From an uncultured Pelagibacteraceae bacterium (GTDB taxonomy: Bacteria; Pseudomonadota; Alphaproteobacteria; Pelagibacterales; Pelagibacteraceae), in the NCBI GenBank assembly GCA_902606835.1, contig CACLHW010000001.1, forward strand, positions 1 to 64,000: 64,000 bases of DNA. The letters run 5' to 3'. A model generated the notes under the pieces. The model worked only from the letters and a program-made list of their open reading frames with translations. It ran no database searches and was not told the DNA's origin. Both the position numbers and the translations under genes were made by a program. Every line of letters starts with the position of its first letter. Position 1 is the stretch's first letter. Below, in pieces: positions 28,662 through 39,232 of the stretch.

Positions 28662-30381
28662 ATGAAAAATAAAAAAAAAAGTTTTTATTTTCAAGATTAT
28701 AGTGAATCTGAGATATTTGATAACAATATAGTATTTAATGCTCACAAAATTTCTATAAACAGAATAACTTTTTTATCTTTTATTTTTTTAAGCTTATTAA
28801 TTATCTGCAGTATTAAAATTATTTATTTATCATTATCGTTTGAAAAAAACCTTTATAAAAATAATGTTGAAGAAAATTTTATTAAAAGTAGAAGAGATAT
28901 TATAGATAGAAACGGTTCGGTATTAGCAACCAATGTAGTTCTTTATGATGTTGGAGTAAGACCACAATTACTTAAAGAAGAAGAAAAAAAAAATTTAATA
29001 ATTAAATTAGCCTTATTATTCCCTGATAAAAATTTAAAAGAAATAAAAGTAAAATTAAATAAAAATGAATTTTTTTGGCTTGATAAAAGATTAACCCCTC
29101 AGGAAAAAGATCAAATTTGGCTGATAGGAAATAAAGCTTTTGTTTTTGAACCAAAGCCTTACAGAATTTACCCACAAAAAAATCTTTTTAGTCATATTTT
29201 AGGCCAAACTGATGATATGAACAAAGGTATTTCGGGTCTAGAAAAGTTTTTTTGACAATAATTTAAACAATAATTTAAAAATTAAGACGCCTTTAAAACT
29301 AACGTTAGATTCAAATTTACAATACCTTATTAGAGGTGAGCTGATAAAAGCCCAGCAAAGTTTTAAAAATATCGGAAGCGCTGCTGTATTGATGAATGTT
29401 GAAAACGGAGAAATATTATCTCTAATTTCTATTCCAGATTATGATTTAAATAAAAGAATTGCAATTAAATCTGACGAGTACACAAATAAAATAACTCTTG
29501 GAGTATATGAGTTAGGTTCAGTATTTAAAACTTTTACTATAGCAGCTGGTATTGAAAATAAATTAATAAACTCTAACACAATATTTGAAAATTTAGAAAA
29601 TAGTTTAACGTGCGATAAATATACAATTAAAGAGCACGACAAATTGCCAAAAAATTTAAGCACAGAACAAATTTTAATTCGGTCATCAAATATTGGTGCA
29701 GTTCGCATAGCCCAAAAGCTAGGTGTTCAAAAATATAAAAATTTTTTAAATTCTTTAGGACTTCTTAGTACGATTAATTTTGATTTAGAAGAAGTTGGTA
29801 CACCGCTTCCATTCAAATGGGGAAAATGTAAGCTTGCTACTAGTTCATATGGTCATGGAATTACAACAACCCCTCTACAGTTAGCTAGAGCATATGCTAT
29901 TTTAGGTAATGGAGGGTATAAAATTCAACCAACACTTACTAAAAAGGACGAAACTCATCTTAAAAAACAAGAACAAATTATTTCTGGAAAAACAAGCAGT
30001 GTAATTAACTTAATGTTAAGGAAAGTTGTCAGCCAAGAAGAAGGAACGGCAAATTTTGCCAATGTTCAAGGTTATGATATAGCTGGCAAAACTGGAACAG
30101 CTGTTAAATATAATTCTAAGGAAAAATTAAATACCTTTGTTTCACTTTTTCCCTCAGATAAGCCAAAGTATGTTTTGTTAGTAATGTTAGATGAGCCAAA
30201 AGCTGCTCCAGATTTCGTATACGAAATGCCTCCCTCAGAAAAACACCCTAATGGATACAAATATAAAGGTGAAAAAAGAAATACCTCAGGGTGGAATACA
30301 GTTGTTGTTGCTGGCAAAATTATAGAAAAAATTGGTCCAATTTTAGCCATAAATAACCTACAAGCTTCTATAAATTATTAA
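28662..30381 (+). CDS. ftsI: Division-specific transpeptidase PBP3, one-base frameshift
   Basis: FtsI crosslinks septal peptidoglycan with FtsW. An N-terminal transmembrane segment (about 35-58) precedes the pedestal domain (RRDIIDRNGSVLAT). The frame stops after GLEKFF at 29254 but continues one base over as DNNLNNNLKIKTPLKLTLDSNLQ, the expected family sequence. Removing one T from the 7-T run at 29247-29253 gives a 572-residue protein. All catalytic motifs lie in the second part: SVFK (near 286), SSN in RSSNIGAV, and KTG in IAGKTGTAVKY. The gene is otherwise intact and ends directly against the murE ATG. Confidence 0.92.
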
Positions 30382-33232
30382 ATGCTTCTAGGAAATTTGC
30401 TTACATCTATAAAAAAAAAAGATAAAAAAATACATATCAAAGACATTTCCTTTGACAGTAGAAAATTAAAAAAAAAAGATATTTTTTTTGCAATTAGAGG
30501 AAATCATACTTCAGGACTTAAATTTGTAGATGAGGCCATTGCTAAAGGAGCGGCAGCAATTGTTAGTGATAAAAAATTAAAATTTAAAAACAATAAAATT
30601 CCTTTTCTTTTGGTAAAAGATGCTAGAAAAAGTCTTGCTGAAGCTTGCTCAAAATTTTATAAAGAAAAACCGTCAAATATAACCGCAATCACAGGAACAA
30701 ATGGAAAATCTTCTGTTGCTAATTTTTTTTCATCAAATATTAACATTTAATAAAATTCCAGTAGCATCTATTGGAACTTTAGGAATTTTTTCAAAAAATT
30801 TTAATAAAAAAATTAATCTTACTTCGATAGATCCTTTATCGTTACATAAATATCTTAAAATTTTATCAAAAAAAAAAATAAATAATGTAATTTTGGAGGC
30901 TTCTAGCCATGGTTTAGATCAAGGAAGATTAGATTGTTTAGATATAAAAACAGGCATATTTACTAATCTTAGCCATGATCATCTCGATTATCATAAAAAT
31001 ATGAGATCTTATTTAAATTCAAAAATGTACCTTTTTAAAAAATTACTTATAAAAAATTCAAAAATAATTACTGATGAAGAAAATAAAGAATTCAAAATTA
31101 TTAAAAATATAGCTAAAAGAAAAAAATTAAAAATAATTACAATTGGTAAAAATTTTGGAAATATAAAAATTTTAAATAATCAATATAAAAATAATAAACA
31201 AATTATTAAAATTTTATTTAATTCAGAAATTTTTACATTGCAAGTACCACTTATAGGTTTTTTTCAGATAAAAAATTTACTTATGGCAATATTAGCAGCA
31301 TCTGCTTCGGGATTAAATTGTAAAAATATTTTTCAGCAGGTTCACAAAATACGACCTACACCTGGTAGACTTGAATGTGTTAGTTACCTACCTAATAATT
31401 CTAGTATTATTGTTGATTTTGCACATACGCCTGATGCACTCGAACAAGCTTTATTAGCACTAAAAAAACAATTTAAAAAAGAAATCATAATAGTTTTTGG
31501 ATGTGGCGGCGAAAGGGATTTAAAAAAAAGATTTAAAATGGGAAAAATCGCAAGCAAATACTGTAGAAAAATTTTTATAACAGACGATAATCCAAGGAAT
31601 GAAAATCCTAAAAAAATTAGAGAAGAGATAATTAGAGGTTGCAAAAAAACAGCTATAGATATTGGAAACAGAAAACGAGCCATAGATGTTGCTATAAAAG
31701 AATTAAAATCAAACGAAATACTTTTAGTCGCAGGAAAGGGACATGAAAAAAATCAAGATTATGGAAATAAAATTATAAGCTTTTCAGATAAAAATGTAAT
31801 AAAAAATATTGTTAAGAAAAAAAAATTTCTTTTTAGAAAAAATATTTATCAAGATTTTTTATTAGGTAAAATTTTTAATAAAAAGTATATTAAAAATACC
31901 AAATATAGTGGAGTTTCTATAAATACAAAAACAATAAAAAAAAATGATTTATTTTTTTGTATCCGAGGAAAAAATACTGATGGACACAAATATGCAAAAC
32001 ACGCTATTAAAAAAGGGGCAATAAAAACAGTAATTAGCAAAAAAGTAAAACAAATCCCTCTTAATAAAATTATAAAGGTAAAAAATACTTTTAATTCATT
32101 GAACGACTTAGCAAAAATTACAAGAGAAAATACTTCAGCAAAAATTATTGGTATAACTGGCAGCGTAGGAAAAACTACTTTAAAAAATCTTACTAGCTTT
32201 GCTATCAATAATTACGGAAAAGTTTTTTATTCACCTCACTCATACAATAATAAATATGGTGTACCTTTAAGCCTATGTAATTTAAAGAAAAATACAGAAT
32301 ATGGAGTATTTGAAATTGGAATGGATAAAAAAGGTGAGATTGATAAATTATCAAAAATTGTAAAACCCGAAGTAGCCGTAATTACTAATGTTGCAGGAGC
32401 TCATTTTAAAAATTTTAACACCATAAAAGATATAGCAAGAGCAAAAGGAGAAATAATTAATAACATTTCACCTAAGGGAAGTATTGTATTAAATAGAGAT
32501 GATAGATTTTTCGAATTTTTTTTAAACAAAGCAAAAAAAAGAAACATAAATACCATCTCTTTCAGTTCCAAAAAGATTGCTGATATTTTTCTTTTAAAAA
32601 TTATAAAAATTAGAGATTATTTTAGATTAAAAATAAGCATCAAAAAGAAAATATTTTATTTTGATGTTTCATATTCAAATGATAGCTTTATAAATAATAT
32701 TTTAGCATGTATTTCTGTCTTATATTCATTAAATTTAAGTTTAAAGAAAGTTAGTAAAAAATTAAAAAATTTTTCTATACCTAGTGGAAGAGGCGATATT
32801 AAAATTGTAAAAAAATTCAAAAAGAAATTTATATTTATTGACGAAAGTTATAATGCCAACCCTTTATCTATGGAGACAGCTATTAAAAATATTAAAAATC
32901 AAAAAATGAAAACTAATGCTCAAAAACTAGTTTTTTTAGGTGATATGCTTGAACTAGGTAAAAAATCAAAAAAATTTCATAAAGAATTATCAAAAGTAAT
33001 AAATAAAAGTGATATAGACAAAGTTTATATTTACGGAAAATATATAAAAGAGACATTTAATTCTTTATCAAAAAATAAAAAAGGCAAAGTATTTAACAAT
33101 TTTAAAGAGGCTAATGAACACTTTAGCAAGATAATTAACAATAATGATTTACTTATGGTAAAAGGATCGAATGCAACAGGACTGAATCGATTTTCAAAAA
33201 ATATTAAAAGAGGATACATAAGTGCTATATAA
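30382..33232 (+). CDS. murEF: MurE-MurF fusion ligase, one-base frameshift in MurE part
   Basis: MurE adds meso-diaminopimelate to UDP-MurNAc-L-Ala-D-Glu and MurF adds D-Ala-D-Ala. The MurE part has the SFDSRKLKKKDIFFAIRG start, P-loop GTNGKSS (105-111) and DNPRNENP, the signature for meso-DAP specificity. The frame breaks at residue 115 in an 8-T run (30723-30730); removing one T joins VANFF to HQILTFNKIPVASIGTLG. After GKGHEKNQDYG, MurE runs without stop into MurF (GVSINTKTIKKNDLFFCIRG; GITGSVGKTTLKN; FIDESYNANPLSME). The boundary near 31800-31900 has no in-frame ATG, GTG or TTG, supporting a real 949-residue fusion. MurE-MurF fusions are known, for example in Bordetella. Confidence 0.88.
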
Positions 33233-34308
33233 TTTTTTAATTTCCTTAGTAGATCAATTTTCTGCTTTAAATGTATTTCGTTATCTTACTTTCAGAACAG
33301 GACTTTCAGTAATGTCTTCAATGATCATTGTATTTATAATTGGAGGACCTTTTATAAGATTTATTGAATCTCGCAAAATAACAGGACCCATAAGAGATGA
33401 TGGACCATTGGATCATATAGTAAAAAAAGTTGGAACACCGACAATGGGAGGGGTTCTAATTTTAATTGGAATACTTTTTGGCACTTTACTTTGGGCAGAT
33501 TTAAAAAATTCTTATATTTGGGTTTTATTAATGGTTGCAACAAGTTTTGGATTACTAGGTGCTGCCGATGATTACCTAAAAATAAAAAGAAAAAATTCAG
33601 TAGGGATATCCTCAGGAATGAAAATCCTTTGGCAAATTATTCTTTCTTTAATTGCAGTATTTTTACTATTAGAATTTGGTTACAACGAGCATCTTAAAAA
33701 TCTTTATTTTCCCTTTTTTAAAAATCTAGTTATTCACTTGGGTTTATTTTTTATTCCCTTTTTTATATTTGTAATTGTGGGATCTTCAAATGCAGTTAAT
33801 TTAACAGATGGTTTAGACGGCTTAGCAACTGTACCAGTAATGCTTGTTGCATTATCGTTTACTTTAATTTGTTATGTAGTAGGAAATACAGTTTTTTCTG
33901 AATATTTACAAATACCTTACATTGCTAACGTTGGAGAGGCTTCAATCTTTTGTGGTTCTATTGTCGGTTCATGTTTAGGTTTTTTATGGTATAACGCTCC
34001 GCCAGCAAAAATTTTTATGGGAGATACTGGATCGCTATCTTTGGGAGGATCTCTAGGAGCTGTTAGTATAATTTCAAAACACGAAATAGTTCTTGCAATA
34101 ATAGGGGGGCTTTTTGTTCTTGAAACCGTTTCAGTCATTATTCAAGTAATATCTTTTAAATTTTTTGGAAAGAGAGTTTTTATGATGGCACCGCTTCATC
34201 ATCATTTTGAAAAAAAAGGGATGGGCAGAGTCAACTGTTGTAATACGATTCTGGATAATATCTATAATTCTAGCATTAATAGGTTTGGCAACGCTAAAAT
34301 TAAGATAG
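33222..34308 (+). CDS. mraY: Phospho-MurNAc-pentapeptide translocase, one-base frameshift near the 3' end
   Basis: MraY transfers phospho-MurNAc-pentapeptide to undecaprenyl phosphate, making lipid I in the inner membrane. About ten hydrophobic helices and all motifs are visible: [61 protein letters not shown] and [11 protein letters not shown]. After that last motif the frame goes wrong; dropping one A from the 8-A run at 34210-34217 restores [20 protein letters not shown] and a stop at 34308 for 361 residues, 3 bases before murD. The start is GTG at 33222, overlapping the murF stop by 11 bases. Confidence 0.94.
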
Positions 34309-34311
34309 TTA

Positions 34312-35634
34312 ATGTTTACTTTACAAAAATATCAAAATAAAAAAATTGCGATTTATGGCATGGGAATAACAGGCTTTTCAACAGCAAAAGTTTTTAAAAG
34401 AATAAAAGCCAAGGTTTATTGTTGGGATGATGACAAAAAAAAAAGAAAAAAAGCAAAAAATTTAAACTTTAATATTGAAAAATTTTGGATCAATAAAGAA
34501 CCAATAGATAAAATTGTAATTAGTCCTGGTATAGACATTAACAAATGTAGATTAAAAAATTATTTAATAAAAAATAAAAGTAAAATAATTACAGACCTGG
34601 ATTTATTTTTTGAAATAAACAAAAATTCATTAATTATATCAGTGACTGGAACAAACGGAAAATCTACAACATGTAAATTAATTGAAAAAATTCTTAAAAC
34701 AGCAAAACGAAGTGTGAAAACTGTAGGTAATATAGGATATCCTATTTTATTTAACAGTAAATTAAAAAAAAAAGATATTTATATTTTAGAAGTATCTTCA
34801 TATCAGCTTGAGTATTCCAAACCTTTTCGATCAAGACATGCAGCTATTTTAAATATCTCTCCAGATCATTTAGAGAGGCATAAAAATTTAAAAAATTATA
34901 TAAAGATTAAGTCAAAGATATTTTTAGCCCAAAAAAAATCAGATTTTTCCTATATAAATGGAATAAATAAGTATTCAAAAGTACTAAAAAAAATATTTAA
35001 GAATAAAAAATTAAAATCAAATCTAATTCAAATTAAAAAATCAAAAAAAGTATTATTTTTAAATAAAATAAAAAATAAATATTTTAAAAGTGATGGAAAT
35101 ATTGAAAACCTGCTTTTTGCTTATAAAATAGTTAAGAAATTAAAAATTAAGGATGAAATTATAATAAAAGCTGTAAACAATTTTAAAGGGCTTGCTCACC
35201 GTCAAGAAAAAGTATTATCAAATAAAAAATTTGTATGTATTAACGATTCTAAAGCAACAAGTTTTGATGCAAGTCTACAATCTTTGTCAAATTATGATAA
35301 TATTTATTGGATTGTAGGTGGGCTTCCAAAACGTCACGACCGCTTCAATTTAAAAAAAGTAAAAAAAAATATAGTTAAAGCATATATAATTGGTAACAAT
35401 ATTTCTTTTTTTAAAAAACAAATTAATAGAAATATTAAGTACCAAATTTCAAAAAATATCAAAAGTGCCTTAGCCCATATTTACCAAGATTTCAGATTAG
35501 ATAAAAATAAAAAAAAAACTATTCTTCTTAGCCCTTCTGCTGCCTCTTTTGACCAATTCAAAAATTTTGAAAGTAGAGGTAATTACTTTAAAAACTTGGC
35601 GATTAAAAAATTTAACAGAGGATATAATGTTTAG
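34312..35634 (+). CDS. murD: UDP-N-acetylmuramoyl-L-alanine--D-glutamate ligase
   Basis: MurD adds D-glutamate to UDP-MurNAc-L-alanine. The 440-residue protein has an N-terminal Rossmann-like UDP-binding domain (IAIYGMGITGFSTAKVF), the ATP P-loop GTNGKSTTCKLI (about 113-124), LEVSSYQLEY, ILNISPDHLERH and the C-terminal INDSKATSFDASLQSL and LLSPSAASFDQFKNFESRG motifs, all typical. The protein is strongly enriched in Lys, Asn and Ile, reflecting AT-rich codons. The stop lies within the start of ftsW. Confidence 0.95.
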   Translation: MFTLQKYQNKKIAIYGMGITGFSTAKVFKRIKAKVYCWDDDKKKRKKAKNLNFNIEKFWINKEPIDKIVISPGIDINKCRLKNYLIKNKSKIITDLDLFFEINKNSLIISVTGTNGKSTTCKLIEKILKTAKRSVKTVGNIGYPILFNSKLKKKDIYILEVSSYQLEYSKPFRSRHAAILNISPDHLERHKNLKNYIKIKSKIFLAQKKSDFSYINGINKYSKVLKKIFKNKKLKSNLIQIKKSKKVLFLNKIKNKYFKSDGNIENLLFAYKIVKKLKIKDEIIIKAVNNFKGLAHRQEKVLSNKKFVCINDSKATSFDASLQSLSNYDNIYWIVGGLPKRHDRFNLKKVKKNIVKAYIIGNNISFFKKQINRNIKYQISKNIKSALAHIYQDFRLDKNKKKTILLSPSAASFDQFKNFESRGNYFKNLAIKKFNRGYNV

Positions 35635-36772
35635 TTTTAATAGAGAAAATACCAGCTTAATAGCCAAAATGTGGAGAAATGTGGATAAACAAATTTTATT
35701 TTTATTTATATTTCTTTTTTTATTAGGATTATTCTTTTCATTTTCATCAACCTCATCTGTTGTAGCAGAGAAAATGAATAAACAAACATATTTTTTTTTC
35801 ATTAAACATTTAATTTTTGTTCTAATCTCACTTTTATTAGTTCTAATAATTTCCATTCAAGATAAAGATAGATTGATAAAACTTTTGCCATACTTATTTT
35901 TTGTATCACTTTTATTACTTTCGTTAGTTCCTTTGTTTGGAGTCGAAGTTAAAGGTTCAAAAAGATGGATGGATTTTCCATTTCTTCCAAGATTTCAACC
36001 AGTAGAACTTTTAAAACCATTATTTATAATTTTTGCAGCCAAAATTATTGTTTTAGAAAATAAAATTAACATTTACAGGAGATATTTTTATACTTTTTTA
36101 ATTCTGCTATTTGTTATTGTATTATTAATTAATCAGCCCGATCTTGGACAAAGTTTGTTGTTAATAATTACTTGGATTACTATGATTTTTGTTTCAGGAT
36201 TTAATATGGTAGTTTTAACTATATTGGGCTTAGTATTTATAAGCGTCATTGCACTTTTAATTATTTTTCTTCCAGAGAAATTTGGCTATGTTTTTTTAAG
36301 AATCAAAACTTTTTTTGATCCAGAATCAGGGGATAATTTTCAATCGCAAAAAGCTTTAGATGCCATTAAACAAGGAGGGCTTACCGGGCAAGGCATGGGC
36401 GAAGGTATATTAAAAGACAAAGTTCCAGAAGCCCACACGGACTATATTATTGCAGTAATTTCAGAAGAGTTTGGTGCGATATCAGTTTTATTTATACTTA
36501 TATTATTTTTATTTATTGGATATAGAGCTTTAAGTAAAATTTTTTTTGAAAAAGATGAATTTTTAAAATTAGCTTTATCAGGTTTAGTTTCACTTTTAAT
36601 CATACAAACATTTATTCATGTAGGTGTTAATATTAGGCTGTTACCAACAACAGGAATGACTCTTCCATTTTTAAGTTATGGAGGGTCATCTTTAATAGGA
36701 AGTGCATTTATAGCAGGGGTTATTTTGAATTTTACCAGAAAAGATTCAACGAGGTATTTTAAAAATGACTAA
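35627..36772 (+). CDS. ftsW: Septal peptidoglycan polymerase FtsW
   Basis: FtsW is the SEDS-family glycosyltransferase that polymerises lipid II at the septum with FtsI. The start ATG at 35627 overlaps the murD stop and gives MFSFNRENTS, 381 residues; a longer frame inside murD is unlikely. About ten membrane helices are visible. SEDS motifs: GVEVKGSKRWMDF, FQPVELLKPLFIIF (with the functional Glu), NQPDLGQSLLL (catalytic Asp region), and GMTLPFLSYGGSSL at the C terminus. The stop overlaps the murG ATG by 8 bases. Confidence 0.96.
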   Translation: MFSFNRENTSLIAKMWRNVDKQILFLFIFLFLLGLFFSFSSTSSVVAEKMNKQTYFFFIKHLIFVLISLLLVLIISIQDKDRLIKLLPYLFFVSLLLLSLVPLFGVEVKGSKRWMDFPFLPRFQPVELLKPLFIIFAAKIIVLENKINIYRRYFYTFLILLFVIVLLINQPDLGQSLLLIITWITMIFVSGFNMVVLTILGLVFISVIALLIIFLPEKFGYVFLRIKTFFDPESGDNFQSQKALDAIKQGGLTGQGMGEGILKDKVPEAHTDYIIAVISEEFGAISVLFILILFLFIGYRALSKIFFEKDEFLKLALSGLVSLLIIQTFIHVGVNIRLLPTTGMTLPFLSYGGSSLIGSAFIAGVILNFTRKDSTRYFKND

Positions 36773-37838
36773 AAAAATAATATTTTCAGCCGGAGGGACT
36801 GGCGGCCATATATTTCCTGCAATAAATTTAATGAAACATTTTAATGATTTGGGACATAAAGTATTATTAGTAACTGATAAAAGAGGAATTAATTTTATAG
36901 ATAACTATTCACAATTTAAATCATATGTTTTATCAGCGGGTACACCAACTAATAAAAATTTTTTAAAGAAAATTTTATCTTTATTTATTATTTTTTATTC
37001 ATTAATAAAATCAGCAATAATACTAAAGAAAGAGAAAGTCGATTTAGTCGTTGGGTTTGGAGGCTACGTTTCTTTTCCAATTTCTTACACATCCAAATTT
37101 TTTAATTTGCCTCTAATTATATATGAAAATAATTCGATTTTGGGAAGAACAAATAAATATTTATTACCATCAGCAAAAAAAATTTTTCTGTCAAAAAATA
37201 TAAAAAATTTCCCTAAAAAATATGAACATAAAATCTGTCGCGTAGGTGCAATTTTAAACAAAAATATTATTAACTTTTCTAATAAAAAATATAATAATAA
37301 TAAAATTTTTTCTATACTGGTTTTAGGTGGCAGCCAAGGAGCAGAAATTTTTGGAAAGATTGTTCCACCAGTTGTTAAAATGATAAGGGACAAAGGATAT
37401 GAGATAAAAATTAATCAACAATGTATAAAAAATCAAAAAAATGAACTAATTAACTATTATGATAAAAACAAAATTAAAAATAATATTTTTGAATTTGATA
37501 ATAACATCATAGAATTAATACTTACTTCGGACTTGGCCATAACCAGATGTGGAGCCTCTTCAACGGCAGAGCTAGTTCATATGCTTACGCCATTTATAGC
37601 TGTTCCTTTGCCCAATTCTATAGATAACCACCAATATTTAAATGCCAAGTTTTATGAAGAAAAAGGATGTTGTTGGATAATAGAACAAAAAAATTTTAAT
37701 AGTGAAAATTTATCAAATTTAATTATAGAAATTTTAAATAATAAAAATAAATTAGAAGCAATTCACAACAATATGAAAAAAAATCATAGCAAAGAAGTGT
37801 ACAGCATTATAGAAAATGAAATTAAAGAGCTTTTATGA
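36765..37838 (+). CDS. murG: UDP-GlcNAc:lipid I N-acetylglucosaminyltransferase
   Basis: MurG converts lipid I to lipid II on the cytoplasmic face. The 357-residue GT-B protein starts with the lipid-binding glycine motif SAGGTGGHIFPAINL, followed by VVGFGGYVSFP, YENNSILGRTNK, the domain-2 LVLGGSQGAEIFG, and the UDP-GlcNAc site TRCGASSTAELVHMLTPFIAVPLP...DNHQ. It is complete, overlaps ftsW by 8 and murC by 4 bases, and probably depends on translational coupling because no Shine-Dalgarno sequence is visible. Confidence 0.96.
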   Translation: MTKKIIFSAGGTGGHIFPAINLMKHFNDLGHKVLLVTDKRGINFIDNYSQFKSYVLSAGTPTNKNFLKKILSLFIIFYSLIKSAIILKKEKVDLVVGFGGYVSFPISYTSKFFNLPLIIYENNSILGRTNKYLLPSAKKIFLSKNIKNFPKKYEHKICRVGAILNKNIINFSNKKYNNNKIFSILVLGGSQGAEIFGKIVPPVVKMIRDKGYEIKINQQCIKNQKNELINYYDKNKIKNNIFEFDNNIIELILTSDLAITRCGASSTAELVHMLTPFIAVPLPNSIDNHQYLNAKFYEEKGCCWIIEQKNFNSENLSNLIIEILNNKNKLEAIHNNMKKNHSKEVYSIIENEIKELL

Positions 37839-39232
37839 AAATTAATATAGCAAGCAAAGAGATAGTTCATTTTATTGGAATTGGTGGAATTGGAATGAGT
37901 GGTCTAGTTCAAATTATGAAAAATATGGGATTCAAGACTCAAGGAAGCGATTTAAATAAAAACAAAAATACAGATAGACTAATTAAATCAGGCATTAAAG
38001 TTTTTTTTGGACATAACAAAAATAATTTAAAAAAAGCAACGATGGTTGTAATTTCCTCAGCTATTAAAAATAATAACAAAGAATTAAAAGCTGCAAGATA
38101 TAAAAAACTCCCAATATTTAAAAGAGGCGACATGTTAGCAAACATTGTAGCTCTAAAAAAAAATATTGTTATTACCGGAGCACATGGAAAAACAACAACA
38201 ACATCATTAGTTGCAAATATTTTATTAGAAGCAGGCTTAGACCCCACTGTAATTAATGGAGGTGTAATAAATTCATTTAAGAATACAGCACAACTTGGTA
38301 AAGGAGATTGGGCCGTAATAGAATCTGACGAGTCAGATGGGAGTTTTTTAAAACTACCAGTCACATATTCAATTGTAACTAATATTGATAGAGAACATCT
38401 AGATTATTACGGAAATTTTGAAATACTAAAAAAAAGTTTTTTAAAGTTTATTGAGAAAACACCTTCATTTGGCAAATCACTCATATGTGTTGATAATAAA
38501 TATTTAAAATCTTTAGTGCAAAAGTGTAAAAATAGAAATTTTTTAACTTACGGATTTAGTAAAAAAGCAAACTACCAAATAACTAATGTAAAAAAAAATA
38601 TAGATTTTTCAATTTTTGATTTAAAAATAAATTTTTTGGGCGGAAAAATTAACACGATAAAAAATATAAAAATAAATTTACTTGGAGATCATAATATAAG
38701 CAATACAGCTGCATCTATAGCTGTGGCCTTAAATTTAGGGATAAAAATAAGAAAAATTAAAAGTGCGCTAGAAAAATTTATGGGAATACAAAGAAGATTT
38801 ACTAAAATTTTTTCTATCGGAAATATAGAATTTTTTGATGATTATGCGCATCATCCAACAGAAATAAAAGCTGTTATAAATGGAGCAAGGGAAGTATATA
38901 AAAAAAGGAAAATAATTTGTATTTTTCAGCCTCACAGATATTCAAGGGTTAATGATTTAAAGTATGAATTTGCATCATCTTTCAAATTTACTGATGCAGT
39001 AGTTCTTTGTCCGGTTTATTCGGCGGGGGAAAAATTAAAATATAATTTTAATCAAATAAATTTTTCAAATTTAATTTCAAAAAAATCCAATGTTCAAGTT
39101 ATTAATATAAAAGATCAAAAAGATTTAAAAAATTATTTTAAGAAAAACTTATTAGATAATGAACTAGTAATTTGCATGGGGGCTGGAAGTATTTCAAATT
39201 GGATAAGAGAAATAGGACAAGAATTAAAATGA
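37835..39232 (+). CDS. murC: UDP-N-acetylmuramate--L-alanine ligase
   Basis: MurC attaches L-alanine to UDP-MurNAc. Over 465 residues it shows the N-terminal IHFIGIGGIGMSGL-type motif (here VHFIGIGGIGMSGLVQIM), the ATP loop GAHGKTTTTSL (about 114-124), ESDESDGSFLKL, NIDREHLDYYGNF, GIQRRFTKIF and the C-terminal DDYAHHPTEIKAVINGAR and FQPHRYSRVNDL motifs. The ATG overlaps the murG stop and its own stop overlaps the murB ATG, both as ATGA. Confidence 0.96.
   Translation: MKINIASKEIVHFIGIGGIGMSGLVQIMKNMGFKTQGSDLNKNKNTDRLIKSGIKVFFGHNKNNLKKATMVVISSAIKNNNKELKAARYKKLPIFKRGDMLANIVALKKNIVITGAHGKTTTTSLVANILLEAGLDPTVINGGVINSFKNTAQLGKGDWAVIESDESDGSFLKLPVTYSIVTNIDREHLDYYGNFEILKKSFLKFIEKTPSFGKSLICVDNKYLKSLVQKCKNRNFLTYGFSKKANYQITNVKKNIDFSIFDLKINFLGGKINTIKNIKINLLGDHNISNTAASIAVALNLGIKIRKIKSALEKFMGIQRRFTKIFSIGNIEFFDDYAHHPTEIKAVINGAREVYKKRKIICIFQPHRYSRVNDLKYEFASSFKFTDAVVLCPVYSAGEKLKYNFNQINFSNLISKKSNVQVINIKDQKDLKNYFKKNLLDNELVICMGAGSISNWIREIGQELK

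Noticed and set aside
31817-31825. A sixth homopolymer error creating the MurE-MurF fusion artificially
   Set aside because: Shortening this 9-A run would end MurE but leave MurF without any start codon, so it does not explain the fusion.
35549-35626. Longer FtsW starting inside murD
   Set aside because: The extra residues are unlike FtsW and come from overlapping murD codons; the ATG at 35627 gives a normal N terminus.
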